Positions 61,826 through 64,000 of a stretch of 64,000 nt of DNA are shown piece after piece (the first letter of the stretch is position 1; each line of letters starts with the position of its first letter). This DNA is from Flagellimonas_A sp039592695 (GTDB lineage Bacteria > Bacteroidota > Bacteroidia > Flavobacteriales > Flavobacteriaceae). The DNA lies in the NCBI RefSeq assembly GCF_039592695.1, contig NZ_JBBUTK010000001.1:930001-994000 (forward strand). Reading direction: 5' to 3'. Below the pieces are notes generated by a model. The model was not told the origin of the DNA and searched no databases. It was given only the letters and a program-made list of their open reading frames with translations. Made by a program: the position numbers and the translations under genes.

Positions 61826-63253
61826 TTAAGCTGCTTTGGCAAATCCTTTTCTGACCTGTGGCCCCCACCCTCTCTTTTTTCTGAAGAGTTTGGTGAGATT
61901 GCCCCTCACCGAGGCACATACCACTAGAGGGTGAAACACAATCGGTTCGACCATGGCACAGAACATCAATGTCAGAATGTCTTTTGTTTTACTGTATTGG
62001 TTATAGGTATACACATCCCACAGGATGGCATAGAAAGAGAACATCACAGAGAACATATATACCATGGCGGTCAGGGCAATGAAAAAGTCCCAGTTCAAAA
62101 TGCCCAAATACCAAAAAAGAATAATGGTGAAAAAACCAAAAAACTCCATCAATGGTGCGAGCCATTCATAAAAAAACCAGTAGGGATAGCTTACAAGGCC
62201 CAATCGACCATATTTTGAATTGAAAAACATGTCTCTGTGCTTGTAGAGGGTCTCAAGGTTACCCCTGGCCCAACGATCCCGCTGGTTGACGAGCACACTT
62301 GCACTTTCGGGCACCTCTGTCCAACACAAAGAATCAGGAATGTACTCGACAGTATAAGCTTCACGCTTTTCGTGCATATACCGGCGCATTTTGAATATGA
62401 TTTCCATATCCTCGCCCACGGTGTTTGTATCATAGCCTCCAACCGCCATGGCAATTTCACGGTCAAAAAAGCCGAAGGCTCCTGATATGATCAATAGACT
62501 GTCAATACGTCCCCAGGCCATTCTTCCCAAAATAAAAGAGCGGGTGTATTCCAAAAGTTGAAATTTAGCCAACCAATTTTTTGGCAGTCGAATCTCTTCA
62601 AGTGTTCCTCCGGAGATTTGACATGAATTTGCAACCCTGATCACTCCACCCACGGCGATGACTCGTTTTTTTGAGCGTTGAAAGAATGATTTGACCACAT
62701 GCAACAATGCATCGGGCATTAGTAGACAGTCAACGTCAATGCAGCCCACATAGCGGTTTTGAGACAATTGCATACCAGCGTTCAAGGCGTCGGATTTACC
62801 ACCGTTTTCTTTATCAATGATTGTCAATTTTGAAAATGGACGTTGTCGGGATTTATAGATACCACGAATGGGTTTTGATTTCCAATCAGGGTCAATTTCC
62901 TTTTCAATTTCCATCAAATCATAGGCGTTGATCAATTTCTCGAGCGTATCATCTTTACTACCGTCATTGACCACCATCACTTCGTAGTTCACGTATTTCA
63001 ATGAGAGCAGCGAACGCACATTTTCAACGATGGTCAATCCTTCATTATAGGCCGGCGCAATAATGGTAATACCAGGGGCCAAAGGCGATGCCATCACTTT
63101 TGATAAATCGCCAAAACTGTTTTTATTTCGATAATGGATGGAGTTTTTGGTGGAGAAATAACCCATAAAGCAGAACATGACGAACAGTACTACCGAAAAC
63201 AAAAAGAAGACGGTGTCTATATATTCGAGCAGTATGTTCAATGCACTTTCCAT
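61826..63253 (-). CDS. Membrane GT2 glycosyltransferase (polysaccharide synthase)
   Basis: The 475-residue product has one N-terminal helix and about four C-terminal helices around a cytosolic GT2 domain. Catalytic motifs are IIAPAYNEG, VVNDGSKDDT, NGGKSDALNAG, the DVDC DxD metal site and the QRDRWARGN (QxxRW) acceptor motif. This order is typical of processive synthases such as BcsA, PgaC and hyaluronan synthase. No PilZ domain is fused, so control must act elsewhere. It begins 6 bases after the HEAT-repeat gene and ends 11 bases before the LtaS-like gene. Confidence 0.95.
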   Translation of the reverse strand: MESALNILLEYIDTVFFLFSVVLFVMFCFMGYFSTKNSIHYRNKNSFGDLSKVMASPLAPGITIIAPAYNEGLTIVENVRSLLSLKYVNYEVMVVNDGSKDDTLEKLINAYDLMEIEKEIDPDWKSKPIRGIYKSRQRPFSKLTIIDKENGGKSDALNAGMQLSQNRYVGCIDVDCLLMPDALLHVVKSFFQRSKKRVIAVGGVIRVANSCQISGGTLEEIRLPKNWLAKFQLLEYTRSFILGRMAWGRIDSLLIISGAFGFFDREIAMAVGGYDTNTVGEDMEIIFKMRRYMHEKREAYTVEYIPDSLCWTEVPESASVLVNQRDRWARGNLETLYKHRDMFFNSKYGRLGLVSYPYWFFYEWLAPLMEFFGFFTIILFWYLGILNWDFFIALTAMVYMFSVMFSFYAILWDVYTYNQYSKTKDILTLMFCAMVEPIVFHPLVVCASVRGNLTKLFRKKRGWGPQVRKGFAKAA

Positions 63254-63259
63254 TAAATT

Positions 63260-64000
63260 CTATTCTTTTATGGCCGCTCTTCGCTGTTGGGCTTGATAAA
63301 ACTCTTCTGTGAAATCAAAATCAATCCTTAAATGGTCTTCCTCAGGAGGAGATATATCAAGTTCATCATACAGAAAACACAGCTCAAGGGGCAGCAATTC
63401 TTTTTGATGCTCTAGAGGTACTATCTCGTTTTCTGGTGCAACAGTTTGCATTGGCTTCTCATCTTCCTTCAACATATCCCCGTTTGATTCGATGGGGATT
63501 GATTTTTCGCTACCCTCACCATTTAGTCTTAAAAGAATGATGGATTTTGTTTTCTCGGCCTTTTTTTGAATGATGGCATCTTCATCGTCAAGTAGCATGA
63601 AAAGCAGCGGAAGCTCTTTTTCATCACCCAATTCTGCCATTTGTTCAAGAAGGATGATTTTTGATTCCAGATCCGATGCATAATCCAGCAAGTCATGAAA
63701 AATGCTCTCTTTGGGCGTGCCTTCAAATTGGGTGTGATTTTCAATAATCTCTTTGTCTGGGGCAGTTTCAATGGTAGGCTTCTCTGTATTTCTGCCCAAC
63801 GATTTGATGATTTTGAAAATTCGAAAGCGGAGTTCTGAATTGGGCTCATCTTCCATGATTTCTTCCAAAAGCGGGATGTCACTTTGGGAAGCCGTATCGT
63901 GCATTGCATCGACAAACTTGTCTTTTTCTTCGACTTCCATTTCAGAGTACGCCTTTTCAAAACCCTTATTTTGAAGACTTTCTATTTCTTCTTCTTGCGC
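63260..64000 (-). CDS. HEAT-repeat-like protein (5' end beyond window)
   Basis: The frame is open to the window edge and reads upstream of the internal Met at 63940 as GFEKAYSE, so the gene starts outside. The 246 visible residues are acidic and helical with repeated short helices typical of HEAT/PBS-lyase repeats (SDIPLLEEIMEDEPNSELRF, KELPLLFMLLDDEDAIIQKK). Residues about 150-200 are low-complexity. HEAT-repeat proteins are often scaffolds; here it precedes the GT2 synthase by 6 bases and so is first visible in the candidate exopolysaccharide operon. Confidence 0.8.
   Translation of the reverse strand, partial: AQEEEIESLQNKGFEKAYSEMEVEEKDKFVDAMHDTASQSDIPLLEEIMEDEPNSELRFRIFKIIKSLGRNTEKPTIETAPDKEIIENHTQFEGTPKESIFHDLLDYASDLESKIILLEQMAELGDEKELPLLFMLLDDEDAIIQKKAEKTKSIILLRLNGEGSEKSIPIESNGDMLKEDEKPMQTVAPENEIVPLEHQKELLPLELCFLYDELDISPPEEDHLRIDFDFTEEFYQAQQRRAAIKE

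Noticed and set aside
1..64000. tRNA, rRNA, CRISPR array, riboswitch or prophage
   Set aside because: I saw no cloverleaf with a CCA end, no regular repeat-spacer array, no recognisable riboswitch core and no phage structural gene. A covariance-model search would be decisive.

Overview
The window looks like chromosome of a marine-type Flavobacteriaceae (Bacteroidota). Indicators are many short-signal lipoproteins, a LytS/LytTR two-component pair, DUF4251, DUF2490 and DUF3052 proteins, a compact 287-residue primary sigma factor, the near absence of Shine-Dalgarno sequences, and one spacer with a Bacteroidota-like TTG-N20-TAnnTTTR promoter. Genes are dense and mostly on the minus strand. I recognise no rRNA, tRNA, CRISPR array, IS element or prophage.

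Layout. 1-3.1 kb: an edge-truncated esterase/beta-lactamase-like fusion divergent from a LytS-LytTR pair. 3.2-8.8 kb: an 1853-residue protein of unknown function with an HExxH motif near its C-terminus. 9-21 kb: leucine-rich-repeat lipoprotein, fabD, secreted esterase, S41-like peptidase with TPRs, a three-gene MORN/DUF2490 operon, a sorbosone-dehydrogenase-like lipoprotein and small lipoproteins. 21.2-23.8 kb: a HAF-repeat gene lying between an intact EamA transporter gene and a decayed partial copy of that gene's 3' end. 23.8-31.1 kb: exported PIMT, a large BNR/sortilin-like protein, DUF3052, and trehalase divergent from a GntR regulator with a perfect palindrome between them.

32-41.6 kb is a ten-gene run on the minus strand that couples a two-subunit molybdenum hydroxylase (2Fe-2S subunit plus Tat-exported Mo subunit) to MoaD, MoaA, MobA, MoeB, a TSUP permease, MoeA, XdhC and a MocA-like nucleotidyltransferase. 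MoaC and MoaE are not in the window. 41.8-55.3 kb carries a VWA lipoprotein, an OmpA lipoprotein, a DUF1080 protein, a four-gene group (M14 carboxypeptidase, amidase, 3D-domain protein, pirin), a serine hydrolase, menB, an alpha/beta hydrolase, a GT4 glycosyltransferase and an SF2 helicase. 55.5-56.6 kb: rpoD, followed on the opposite strand by two tandem 32-33-codon ORFs sharing an LNEIL core. 56.8-64 kb: a candidate exopolysaccharide locus with a HEAT-repeat protein, a membrane GT2 synthase, an LtaS/OpgB-like transferase with TPRs and a YaiO TPR/beta-barrel. A convergent gene joins an ILEI/FAM3-like domain to a glycerophosphodiesterase-like domain.

The most unusual signals are the tandem LNEIL mini-ORFs, degenerate 7-bp-phased intergenic tracts beside genes that lack an ATG start (mobA and the GT4 gene), the synthase/TPR-barrel/phosphotransferase locus, and the giant HExxH protein.
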